Shown here in pieces: positions 1 to 7,053 of a stretch of DNA of 64,000 nt (within the stretch, counting starts at the first letter, position 1; every line of letters begins with the position of its first letter). Location of the stretch: positions 1-64,000 of the forward strand of contig NZ_JACHCZ010000005.1 in the NCBI RefSeq assembly GCF_014207255.1, written 5' to 3'. A program made the position numbers and the translations under genes. The DNA is from Pseudomonas sp. JAI120 (GTDB lineage: Bacteria > Pseudomonadota > Gammaproteobacteria > Pseudomonadales > Pseudomonadaceae). The notes beneath the pieces are model-generated. The model searched no databases and was not told the DNA's origin. It saw only the letters and a list, made by a program, of their open reading frames with translations.

Positions 1-2
1 TC

Positions 3-791
3 AGGCCGCTGGTCCTGTTGGAAGGCTTCGGCCCAAAAGACACCAAGCCCTACCACTACCAACTCGACCACCTCGGCACGCCGCAGGAACTGACCCACCC
101 CGACGGCGAAATCGTCTGGTCCGCGCACTACCGCGCCTACGGCCAGATCAGCCGTCTCGACAAAGGCAAAATCGACAACCCGCTGCGTTTTCAGGGCCAG
201 TACTTTGATCAGGAAAGCGGACTGCACTACAACCGTCATCGCTACTACAATCCGGATGTCGGTCGCTACCTGACGCCTGATCCGGTGAAGTTGGCAGGTG
301 GGATCAACACGTACCAGTACGTGCCCAATCCGACGGGGTGGGTGGATCCGTTAGGGTTAAGCTGTAAGATTGGAAATTGCCCGGATTCAAAAAACGATTT
401 AACAAAAAAAGCACCTCCTGGAGTATTAACTACTCACGAGAAGGCTGGAGGACACCTGATTGAAAAACATGTCGGTCGAACAGACGAACAGTTAGCGGCA
501 AGATTTGAATCTGAACCGCACATCCCAGCCTCATCCACCTTCAAAACTCTAGAAGAGGCTGAGGCTATAGTGTCCAAAAGCTTGACTGCACACCAGCAAG
601 AAATAACTACATTTTTAAGTGGAAACAAGGAAAAACTCCTAATTAAAGACAGCTCAAGTCAACCCGTAGGGGTAAGCATTCTAAATGGAGCAACAAAATC
701 CGTACCTGTTTATAAGTTCCTATTAGTCATAAAACGAGATCCTAAAATGCCAGATGGCTATCTATTGCTAACAGGATACCCAGAAAAATGA
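3..791 (+). CDS. Rhs-family polymorphic toxin, C-terminal part (5' end outside window), RNase A-like toxin tip
   Basis: The reading frame is open from the window edge, so only the end of a large Rhs protein is present. Up to about base 359 it encodes the conserved Rhs core: the DHLGTP motif, then the RYYNPDVGRYLTPDPV stretch, closing with the DPLGL junction that precedes variable toxin tips. From about base 360 the DNA becomes AT-rich and the protein changes to a toxin domain resembling the bacterial RNase A-like domain of CdiA-CT (PF18431). Numbering from the TTG at base 18, the GGHLIEKHVG block holds His146 and His151, Arg162 lies in LAARF, and Thr252/Tyr254 form the closing LTGYP motif, matching the His/Arg/Thr/Tyr set known for that family. 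Expected activity is RNA cleavage in competing cells after delivery, probably by type VI secretion; the delivery route is inferred. The stop overlaps the immunity start by ATGA. Confidence 0.85.
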   Translation, partial: RPLVLLEGFGPKDTKPYHYQLDHLGTPQELTHPDGEIVWSAHYRAYGQISRLDKGKIDNPLRFQGQYFDQESGLHYNRHRYYNPDVGRYLTPDPVKLAGGINTYQYVPNPTGWVDPLGLSCKIGNCPDSKNDLTKKAPPGVLTTHEKAGGHLIEKHVGRTDEQLAARFESEPHIPASSTFKTLEEAEAIVSKSLTAHQQEITTFLSGNKEKLLIKDSSSQPVGVSILNGATKSVPVYKFLLVIKRDPKMPDGYLLLTGYPEK

Positions 792-1108
792 ATGAACCAT
801 TAACAGAGCTACAACAATTTTTTGGTGCTTACTTTAATCAGGATTGGGCGGAAGATCATTCATCGGCCGATGATGTCATCGATACATTTCTACTAGACTC
901 GCCTAGAGAAATAATCATGACAGTAAAACAGGAAATTTTAGAGCTGATAAGTTCGTATACCAACGAGCCAGACCTTCAAGAAAATTTACTGCATATACAG
1001 CATTGCTATTACTACTATCCATACCAATGGGCCTCAGGCCCGTTATGGCTAAATCACATAGTTCGAAAGTTTGATGAACACCTACAAAAAAACCCATATT
1101 CAACTTAA
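788..1108 (+). CDS. Immunity protein for the Rhs RNase A-like toxin (CdiI-like)
   Basis: A 106-residue acidic protein whose ATG overlaps the toxin stop codon (ATGA), the usual arrangement for a cognate immunity gene. The N-terminal block reading LQQFFGAYFNQDW followed by an acidic stretch resembles the contact-dependent inhibition immunity family CdiI_2 (PF18593). It is expected to stay in the cytoplasm and bind the RNase tip of its own Rhs protein, protecting the producer and siblings. Base composition is AT-rich like the toxin tip and unlike the flanking core genes, suggesting the tip and immunity gene were exchanged as one cassette. The family assignment rests on motif memory; position alone makes the immunity role likely. 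Confidence 0.75.
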   Translation: MNEPLTELQQFFGAYFNQDWAEDHSSADDVIDTFLLDSPREIIMTVKQEILELISSYTNEPDLQENLLHIQHCYYYYPYQWASGPLWLNHIVRKFDEHLQKNPYST

Positions 1109-1160
1109 AAATCAGCCGTATAACGATCTTTGCTATTAATATTTTGGCCTGCTGCGCAGT

Positions 1161-1187
1161 CCACGCAGGGCAAGCCTGCTCACCACA
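1161..1187. repeat. Single REP element
   Basis: This matches the right arm of the large inverted pair at 18104-18200 (gcaagccCgctcaccaca pattern, here gcaagcctgctcaccaca), so it looks like a lone or decayed REP sequence. It lies downstream of the immunity gene and of the convergent M20 peptidase. Confidence 0.6.
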
Positions 1188-1234
1188 AGGAATGAAGGCT
1201 CAGCCAAGTTGAATGGGTGAGCCTCCCAGGCTGA

Positions 1235-2464
1235 TCAGCGTTTACTCAGCTCCATAATCATCCGACTCAGCAAGTAGATCCGTGGCGCCACGCTCTCCAC
1301 CTCCGCATACTCCTGCGCCGTATGAATATTCCCCCCCACTATCCCAAACCCATCCAACGTCGGCGTGCCCACCCCGGCTGACAAACTGGCATCCGCCGCG
1401 CCGCCGCTGCCTTCAATGGTTAACTTTTTACCCAGCTCCCCATAAATGCCCTGGGCAATCGCCACCAGCTTGTCCGACTCCGGCGTCTGCGGCATGGGCG
1501 GCAGGCCGCGTTTGAGGGTGGTGGTCACTTCGGTTTCCGGGATCAATTTGTTGGCGGAGACCCGCACCAAGTCCTTCTCGATCCGATCGAACTCTTCCGG
1601 CAACGCTGCACGCACGTCGGCTTTGGCGGTGGCTTGGTCGGGGATGACATTGGTGCGGTCGCCCGCGTTGATCACGGTGAAGTTAATCGTGGTTTTCTTT
1701 TCTTCATCGCCGAGTTTGCCCAGTTGCAGAATCTGGTGCGCGGCTTCCATGGCGGCGTTGCGCCCCAGCTCCGGGGCGACGCCGGCGTGGGCGGCTTTGC
1801 CTTTGACTTCGACCACGGCGGTGGCACTGCCTTTGCGCCACACCACCAGGCCGTCGGCGGGGCGGCCGGGTTCGAGGTTCAGGGTGACGTCGTGGGCCTT
1901 GGCGGTGTTGCGGATCAAGTCAGAGGCGATGTCCGTGCCGGTTTCTTCGCTGGCATCGAGCAGGAAGGTAATCTGTGCGTAATCCTTGAACCCTTGGTTC
2001 TTCAGGACTTTGAGCGCGTAGATCCCGGCGACGATGCCACCTTTGTCATCCATCACGCCGGGACCATAGGCGCGGCCATCCTTGATGTGAAACGGACGTT
2101 CGGCAGCCGAGCCTTCCTTGAAGACCGTGTCCATGTGGGCCATCAGCAATATCTTGGCCTTGCCGCTCCCCTTGAGGGTGGCGATCACATGGCTGCTGTT
2201 GGCGGCGGCATCCGGCACCCGTTCAATCGTGAAGCCCAGCTGCTTGAGTTCATCGACGGCGATGTCACTCACCTGGGTCAGGCCTGGCCCGTAGCCGGAA
2301 CCCGAGTCGATATTCACCAGGCGCTCCAGCAGTTTCAGGGCCGGGGCCTTGTACTGCTCGGCGTCCGCCTGGATCTGCTTGTGGGGTTCGGCGCTGTAGG
2401 CCGGGAGTGCGAAGGACAAGGCCAGCGTGGCGGCCAGGAGGGAACGCGGGAAGGTGAAGAGCAT
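1235..2464 (-). CDS. M20 family metallopeptidase, glutamate carboxypeptidase (CPG2-like)
   Basis: A 409-residue secreted zinc exopeptidase. A signal peptide (hydrophobic run ending at AYSA, about residue 25) points to the periplasm. The M20 di-zinc site is visible in order: His in LLMAHMDTV, the bridging Asp in GPGVMDDKGG, the catalytic Glu pair in DASEETG, Glu in LEPGRP and the late His in GGNIHTAQEY. Length and architecture fit carboxypeptidase G2, which removes C-terminal glutamate from folates and peptides; substrate here is inferred from the family. A purine-rich AAGGA lies upstream of the ATG. It is monocistronic, convergent with the toxin/immunity pair, and followed upstream by the GGDEF remnant. 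Confidence 0.88.
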   Translation of the reverse strand: MLFTFPRSLLAATLALSFALPAYSAEPHKQIQADAEQYKAPALKLLERLVNIDSGSGYGPGLTQVSDIAVDELKQLGFTIERVPDAAANSSHVIATLKGSGKAKILLMAHMDTVFKEGSAAERPFHIKDGRAYGPGVMDDKGGIVAGIYALKVLKNQGFKDYAQITFLLDASEETGTDIASDLIRNTAKAHDVTLNLEPGRPADGLVVWRKGSATAVVEVKGKAAHAGVAPELGRNAAMEAAHQILQLGKLGDEEKKTTINFTVINAGDRTNVIPDQATAKADVRAALPEEFDRIEKDLVRVSANKLIPETEVTTTLKRGLPPMPQTPESDKLVAIAQGIYGELGKKLTIEGSGGAADASLSAGVGTPTLDGFGIVGGNIHTAQEYAEVESVAPRIYLLSRMIMELSKR

Positions 2465-2537
2465 GAACCGATCCTTGTTGTTTGTTGGGGTGCGGCCTCA
2501 CCCTACCCCACTGAACCGATCGCAACCAAGTGCCTTG

Positions 2538-2663
2538 CACCGAACTGACCCGGTTGGGCCCGCTGCTCTTGGCTTCATACAGCGCCAGGTCTGCATCGTT
2601 GAGCCAACGGGTGGAATCGGCGTGTCCCGGTTGATACGGCGCCAAGCCGATGCTCAAGCTGGA
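2538..2663 (-). pseudogene. Remnant of a GGDEF (diguanylate cyclase) domain C-terminus
   Basis: Read on the minus strand, this stretch gives SLSIGLAPY, then ADLALYEAK, then SGPNRV, which is the unmistakable end of a GGDEF domain (S-x-S-I-G-x-A ... AD-x-ALY-x-AK ... G-x-N-x-V). There is no upstream GG(D/E)EF active site or any start: the frame upstream is only the shadow of the lysE-type gene. The fragment begins almost exactly where the neighbouring exporter gene ends, and that gene's stop codon (2654-2656) lies inside it. The likely history is deletion of most of a diguanylate cyclase gene. Confidence 0.8.
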
Positions 2664-3286
2664 AAGCCCCGGGCCAGCATCCACGCCACCCCCAGCAACA
2701 GCACCGCCATGACCCGCTGCAACAACACGCGGCGCCTGGGGTTTTCCAGCACTTGCTTGATGCGCTGGCCGAAGTAGCAATACAGGCAACCGCTGGCAAA
2801 TTGCAGCACCAGGAAGGTCGCCCCGAGGATGGTGATATCCGCCGCCGAACTGTGCTCCCCTGCCCCGGTGAACTGTGGGAAAACGGCGCTGAACATGATG
2901 AGGGTCTTGGGATTGGAAAACCCGGTGAGCAGCCCTTTGCCGAACAGGCTCCGTGTGCCCTCCACGGCAGCCGCCTTGCCGATCGACGCGCCGCTGCTGG
3001 TCCACTGCTTGTAGGCCAGGTAAAGGATGTAGGCCACGCCGACACACTGAATGGCCTGGGTAATGGCGAGATTGCCCTTGATCAGTTCCGAAAAACCCAC
3101 GGCAAAGATCAGGATCGAAATCAGGTACGACACACTGGCACCGAGTTGCGCCGGAATCGAACTGCGCAAGCCGCTCTTCAAGCCCAGGCTCAACAACAGA
3201 AGGGTCATGGGGCCGGGGCTGAAGGTCATGGTGGCGCAAAACAGCAGGAAGTAGAGAAACGAAGAGTGCGTCAATGCGCTGGTCAT
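2654..3286 (-). CDS. LysE/RhtB family amino-acid exporter
   Basis: A 210-residue inner-membrane protein with about six hydrophobic segments. The N-terminal block FSPGPMTLLLLSLGLKSG is the LysE/RhtB signature (P-G-P near residue 20), and LFGKGLLTGFSNPKT with its N-P-K motif is typical of RhtB-type exporters. The start at 3286 gives MTSALTHSSF; a longer frame to 3340 adds residues unlike the family. It is transcribed away from a MocR-type regulator 124 bases off, which likely controls it. The last residues and stop codon are contributed by the GGDEF remnant. The exported amino acid cannot be told from sequence. Confidence 0.87.
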   Translation of the reverse strand: MTSALTHSSFLYFLLFCATMTFSPGPMTLLLLSLGLKSGLRSSIPAQLGASVSYLISILIFAVGFSELIKGNLAITQAIQCVGVAYILYLAYKQWTSSGASIGKAAAVEGTRSLFGKGLLTGFSNPKTLIMFSAVFPQFTGAGEHSSAADITILGATFLVLQFASGCLYCYFGQRIKQVLENPRRRVLLQRVMAVLLLGVAWMLARGFPA

Positions 3287-3373
3287 GGCCTTGGACCCGG
3301 GGTGAGAAGGCCTGCAGTGTAGGCAAGCGACGTTGCACAAGGCAGGTAAAGTAATGCCTAATCCGGCCGAACT

Positions 3374-3397
3374 TCACCGGTAAAATCACCGGCAAAC
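3374..3397. promoter_or_regulatory. Tandem 12-bp repeat between lysE-type and mocR-type genes
   Basis: Two adjacent copies of TCACCGG(T/C)AAA(A/C) lie head to tail just upstream of the MocR ribosome-binding site (AAGGAAG, about 3400). MocR regulators commonly bind direct repeats, so this is a candidate operator for autoregulation and exporter control. The binding role is inferred. Confidence 0.35.
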
Positions 3398-3410
3398 ACA
3401 AGGAAGATTC

Positions 3411-4823
3411 ATGCTTGTATCCGCCATCGCCTTTGTAGACGGCACGCCCAAGGTGCAGCAGATCGTCGAGGCGTTCAGCCAGTTCATCGAGAGCGGCGAA
3501 TGGGCACCCGGCAGCAAGTTGCCGTCGGTGCGGGAGTTGACCCAGACCCTGGGCGTCAGCAAGTTCACCCTCAACGAAGCCCTCGACCGCCTGCGCGGGC
3601 GCAACCTGCTCACCTCCAGCCAGGGGCGTGGCTACTTCGTGGCGATGGACAGCGCGCGCCCGGCCTCGGTGGCGTGGGTCGACCTGCTGCCCCAGGACCT
3701 GCTCAGCGTCTTGCGTCGCCCGCTGGTCACCGTCGGCGGCGAGTTGTGCCCCGGCGGCGGCCACCTGCCGGAAGCATGGCTGAGCACCGAGGCCATCCGC
3801 CAAGCCATGCGCAGCGTGGTGCGCGCGCCGTCGTTACGCATCGCCGGGCTCGGCACGCCAGCTGGCTTATTGCCGCTGCGCCAGGCCTTGCAACAAAAGC
3901 TGCACGGCGAAGGCCTGTCGGTGCCGGTGGAACAGATCATCACCACGCCCAACACCGTGCAAGGCCTGGACATGCTGATGCGCCTGCTCGCACGCCCCGG
4001 CGACACCGTGCTGCTCGACGCTCCGTGCTATTTCAACTTCCACGCCAACCTGGCGCTGCACGGCGTCAAGGCGGTGACCATCCAACGCCGCCCCGACGGT
4101 TTCGATTTCGCCGCCCTCGAACAGCTGCTGGCCGAACACCGCCCCAGCCTGTACCTGACCACCAGCGTGCTGCATAACCCCACCGGCCATTCCTTCAGCC
4201 CCAGCCAAGCGTTTCGCCTGTTGCAACTGACCCAGCAGTACCACTGCCATATCGTCGAGGACGATCTTTACGGCGACCTGCACCCCAACCCGCCGCCGCG
4301 CCTGGCCGCTGTCGCCGGCCTGGACCAGGTTACCTACCTGTCGGGCTTCTCGAAGATCCTCAGCGCCAACACCCGGGTCAGCTTCGTGGTGGCCGCGCCG
4401 CAACTGGCCGCCAACCTGACCAATATGAAGTTGATGAGCGGTGGCGTGACCTCGGAGCTGTTCGAGCAGATCGTCTATCGCATGCTCAGCGAAGGCAGCT
4501 ATACCAAGCACCGCAAGCGCATGGTCCAACGCCTGATGGAGGCCGGCGGGCGCGTGGAGCAATGGCTCCGACGCTGCGGGTGCGATTTGACGATGGCCTA
4601 CGAAGGCGGCATGTTCATCTGGGCACGCCTGCCACCGGGTGTGAACGGCGAGTGGTTGGCCCAGGAAGCGTTGAAACACAGCATGGTATTGGCGCCGGGC
4701 ACGCTCTTCGGCTACGACCCGGCCCATCGCGATTCGATGCGTTTCAACGTGGCCCACAGTGATGAGCCACGGGTGCAGCAGGTGTTTGAAGCGCTGTTAC
4801 TGAAGGCCGTGCGCGGGTCCTGA
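3411..4823 (+). CDS. MocR-family regulator: GntR helix-turn-helix fused to aminotransferase domain
   Basis: A 470-residue transcription factor. Residues about 10-75 form a GntR winged helix (VQQIVEAFSQFIESGEW, then LPSVRELTQTLGVS). The rest is a fold-type I aminotransferase-like domain: the HNPTGHSFSP motif, EDDLYGDLHP with the Asp that contacts the pyridine nitrogen, and the PLP lysine in SGFSKILSANTRVSFV. MocR proteins use PLP or its amino-acid adducts as effector rather than acting as enzymes. AAGGAAG precedes the ATG. It is divergent from the LysE-type exporter, so sensing an amino acid and inducing its export is the likely job. Confidence 0.9.
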   Translation: MLVSAIAFVDGTPKVQQIVEAFSQFIESGEWAPGSKLPSVRELTQTLGVSKFTLNEALDRLRGRNLLTSSQGRGYFVAMDSARPASVAWVDLLPQDLLSVLRRPLVTVGGELCPGGGHLPEAWLSTEAIRQAMRSVVRAPSLRIAGLGTPAGLLPLRQALQQKLHGEGLSVPVEQIITTPNTVQGLDMLMRLLARPGDTVLLDAPCYFNFHANLALHGVKAVTIQRRPDGFDFAALEQLLAEHRPSLYLTTSVLHNPTGHSFSPSQAFRLLQLTQQYHCHIVEDDLYGDLHPNPPPRLAAVAGLDQVTYLSGFSKILSANTRVSFVVAAPQLAANLTNMKLMSGGVTSELFEQIVYRMLSEGSYTKHRKRMVQRLMEAGGRVEQWLRRCGCDLTMAYEGGMFIWARLPPGVNGEWLAQEALKHSMVLAPGTLFGYDPAHRDSMRFNVAHSDEPRVQQVFEALLLKAVRGS

Positions 4824-4874
4824 ACGGCAGCGGCGGTTCTGCCGCCCCTGCGACGTTCGATCCATTCTTGTTCG

Positions 4875-4903
4875 TTGACCCGTTCGGTTACACACCATAT
4901 AGT
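4875..4903 (+). promoter_or_regulatory. nrdB promoter (sigma-70 type)
   Basis: A -35 element TTGACC (4875-4880) and a -10 element TATAGT (4898-4903) are separated by exactly 17 bases, some 160 bases upstream of the nrdB start. The -10 lies inside the first NrdR-type box, so a bound repressor would block RNA polymerase. Confidence 0.7.
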
Positions 4904-4907
4904 GTGC
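4892..4907 (+). promoter_or_regulatory. NrdR-type box 1
   Basis: ACACCATATAGTGTGC is close to the NrdR box consensus (acaCwAtATaTwGtgt) and shares 13 of 16 bases with the box 32 bases downstream. NrdR is the ATP/dATP-sensing repressor of ribonucleotide reductase genes and binds paired boxes on the same DNA face. This copy overlaps the -10 element. Confidence 0.75.
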
Positions 4908-4923
4908 CCACAAACAGAACAGA

Positions 4924-4939
4924 CCACTACATAGTGTGC
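4924..4939 (+). promoter_or_regulatory. NrdR-type box 2
   Basis: CCACTACATAGTGTGC repeats box 1 with its start 32 bases further on, close to three helical turns, as expected for cooperative NrdR binding. It lies just downstream of the predicted transcription start. Confidence 0.72.
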
Positions 4940-5061
4940 AGTATCGGTATTGACCGACCACACTCTGCGCAGTATTTCAATGCCTGGCAGCCTGCAAATC
5001 AGATTTTTTTGGACGGGTTCACACGCCGTCAAAACAGAACAGAACAGAAGGGAGTATTTCA

Positions 5062-6312
5062 ATGCTGAGTTGGGATGAAGTCGACAACGAGGACACCGGT
5101 GCAGCTGTAATCAAGGGCGCCAACGCCGGCCACGCCAGCGAAGCCAACATGGACCGTCTCGACGGTGCCGGCGCCGCCGCCGCCCTGGAAGCACGCAACG
5201 TGACCGCCAACGACTCCGCCGCGATCATCCGTGCCAAGGCTGCCCTGGACAAACTCGACGTCGCCGAAGGCCTCGCCGAACTCGAAGGCGCCTCCGCCCG
5301 CGTCGCTGTTGACGAAAAGCGCATGATCAACTGCCGCGCCGACCTCAACCAACTCGTGCCCTTCAAGTACGACTGGGCCTGGCAGAAATACCTCGACGGC
5401 TGCGCCAACCACTGGATGCCGCAAGAGGTCAACATGACCGCCGACATCGCCCTGTGGAAAAACCCCGAAGGCCTGACCGACGACGAACGCCGCATCGTCA
5501 TGCGCAACCTCGGCTTCTTCTCCACTGCGGATTCGTTGGTCGCGAACAACCTGGTGCTGGCCGTGTACCGCCTGATCACCAACCCGGAGTGCCGCCAGTA
5601 CATCCTGCGCCAGGCCTTCGAAGAAGCGATCCACACCCACGCCTACCAATACTGCATCGAATCGTTGGCCATGGACGAAGGCGAGATCTTCAACATGTAC
5701 CACGAGATTCCATCGGTCGCCAAAAAGGCAGCCTGGGGCCTGAAATACACCCGCTCGATCTCCGATCCGAAGTTCGAAACCGGCACCGTCGACACCGACA
5801 AGGAACTGCTGCGCAACCTGGTCGCCTACTACTGCGTGCTGGAAGGCATCTTCTTCTACTGCGGCTTCACCCAGATCCTCTCCATGGGCCGCCGCAACAA
5901 AATGACCGGCGTGGCGGAACAGTTCCAGTACATCCTGCGCGATGAGTCGATGCACCTGAACTTCGGCATCGACGTGATCAACCAGATCAAAATCGAAAAC
6001 CCACACCTGTGGGATGCCGAGATGAAGGAAGAAGCGACCCAGATGATCCTGCAGGGGACTCAGCTGGAGATTGAATATGCGCGGGATACCATGCCGCGTG
6101 GGGTGCTGGGCATGAACGCGGCGATGATGGAGGATTACCTCAAGTTCATCGCTAACCGTCGTCTGTCGCAGATCGGCTTGAAGGAAGAGTATCCAGGCAC
6201 GACTAACCCGTTCCCTTGGATGAGTGAAATCATGGACTTGAAGAAAGAGAAGAATTTCTTTGAGACCCGTGTGATCGAGTATCAGACCGGCGGTGCGCTG
6301 AGCTGGGATTGA
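5062..6312 (+). CDS. nrdB: Ribonucleoside-diphosphate reductase subunit beta, class Ia
   Basis: The 416-residue radical-generating subunit (R2) that pairs with NrdA to make dNTPs. The di-iron and radical site is clear: Glu188, His191 and radical Tyr195 in FEEAIHTHAYQY, with a second Glu/His set in the MHLNFGIDVINQ region. The C-terminus YQTGGALSWD is the peptide that docks on NrdA. An N-terminal extension of roughly 75 residues, rich in alanine and acidic residues, precedes the ferritin-like fold as in other Pseudomonas NrdB proteins. AGAAGGGAG precedes the ATG. The gene has its own promoter with two NrdR-type boxes and a terminator; nrdA is not upstream, where a mocR-type gene lies instead. 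Confidence 0.95.
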   Translation: MLSWDEVDNEDTGAAVIKGANAGHASEANMDRLDGAGAAAALEARNVTANDSAAIIRAKAALDKLDVAEGLAELEGASARVAVDEKRMINCRADLNQLVPFKYDWAWQKYLDGCANHWMPQEVNMTADIALWKNPEGLTDDERRIVMRNLGFFSTADSLVANNLVLAVYRLITNPECRQYILRQAFEEAIHTHAYQYCIESLAMDEGEIFNMYHEIPSVAKKAAWGLKYTRSISDPKFETGTVDTDKELLRNLVAYYCVLEGIFFYCGFTQILSMGRRNKMTGVAEQFQYILRDESMHLNFGIDVINQIKIENPHLWDAEMKEEATQMILQGTQLEIEYARDTMPRGVLGMNAAMMEDYLKFIANRRLSQIGLKEEYPGTTNPFPWMSEIMDLKKEKNFFETRVIEYQTGGALSWD

Positions 6313-6318
6313 TTAAAA

Positions 6319-6344
6319 ACGGCCCCTTTCTGGGGCCGTGTTGT
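6319..6344 (+). terminator. Rho-independent terminator after nrdB
   Basis: A perfect 8-bp stem ACGGCCCC / GGGGCCGT (6319-6326 and 6332-6339) with loop TTTCT is followed by TTGTTT, seven bases after the nrdB stop. Confidence 0.8.
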
Positions 6345-6364
6345 TTCACTTGTCGATGTTTTTT

Positions 6365-6853
6365 ATGCCCAATCAAACCATCAAGACGCCCTGCATAGGC
6401 CTGTGTTCCACCGTTTACGGGGACCTGGTCTGCCGGGGTTGCAAGCGTTATCACCATGAAGTGATCCAGTGGAATGGCTACAACGCCGAGGAAAAGCAGG
6501 CGGTATGGCTGCGCCTTGAGCAGTTGCTGGTGCAGGTGATGGCCAGCAAGCTGGAAGTGTTCGACCCACAGCGCCTGCGCCAGCAACTGGAGGACCGCAA
6601 GATCCGCTTTATGCCGCACCAGTCGCCGTATTGCTGGGCATATCAGCTGATTGCCCGGGGCGCGCGGGTGATTTCCAGGCTGGATGCGTATGGGTTGGCG
6701 TTGTTGCCGGAGTTTCGCGAGCGCAGCCTGGCGGATTTGCGCGATGCAATTGACCGGGAGTTTTTCCTGCTGTCCGAGGCGCATTACGAACGGTATATCG
6801 CGCCGGGGTTTATCAGGGACGCCTTCGGACCTGCCCTGATCGCCACGCTTTAA
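6365..6853 (+). CDS. DUF1289 domain-containing protein
   Basis: A 162-residue protein with a small N-terminal cysteine cluster: TPCIGLCSTVYGDLVCRGCKRYHHEV, the C-x3-C ... C-x2-C pattern of DUF1289, which probably binds a metal or Fe-S cluster. The remainder is helical with no recognised enzyme motif. The start MPNQTIKTPC at 6365 is preferred because the cysteine motif should be near the N-terminus; ATG at 6353 is also possible, and neither has a strong ribosome-binding site. It follows the nrdB terminator by about 20 bases. The function of the family is unknown. Confidence 0.8.
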   Translation: MPNQTIKTPCIGLCSTVYGDLVCRGCKRYHHEVIQWNGYNAEEKQAVWLRLEQLLVQVMASKLEVFDPQRLRQQLEDRKIRFMPHQSPYCWAYQLIARGARVISRLDAYGLALLPEFRERSLADLRDAIDREFFLLSEAHYERYIAPGFIRDAFGPALIATL

Positions 6854-7029
6854 AACTCAGCGCAACACTAAAATGTGGGAGGTCACACTGCCTCTTCAAC
6901 GTAGCGCTGTCGCGCAGCAAACTGGAACTTCTGTGGCGAGCGGTCGCCCGACATTGTTCAGGCAAGACTCAAGACTTCAGGGTGAAATTTTAACCTCTTA
7001 AAATCAGTCAGTTATTTTAAGGTTGATAA

Positions 7030-7052
7030 GAGGGAGCTTGCCCCCTCCCACA
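7030..7052. repeat. REP element
   Basis: GAGGGAGCTTGCCCCCTCCC plus CACA: a REP core with its inverted partner, placed immediately beyond the stop of the E1 gene. The rest of the roughly 200-base gap (6854-7029) holds degraded REP-like pieces (6873-6885, 6931-6950) and no gene. Confidence 0.65.
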
Positions 7053-7053
7053 T

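Noticed and set aside
4955..4972. Third NrdR-like box (gaccacactctgcgcag) downstream of the pair
   Set aside because: It lacks the central ATA and the GTGT half; similarity is too weak.
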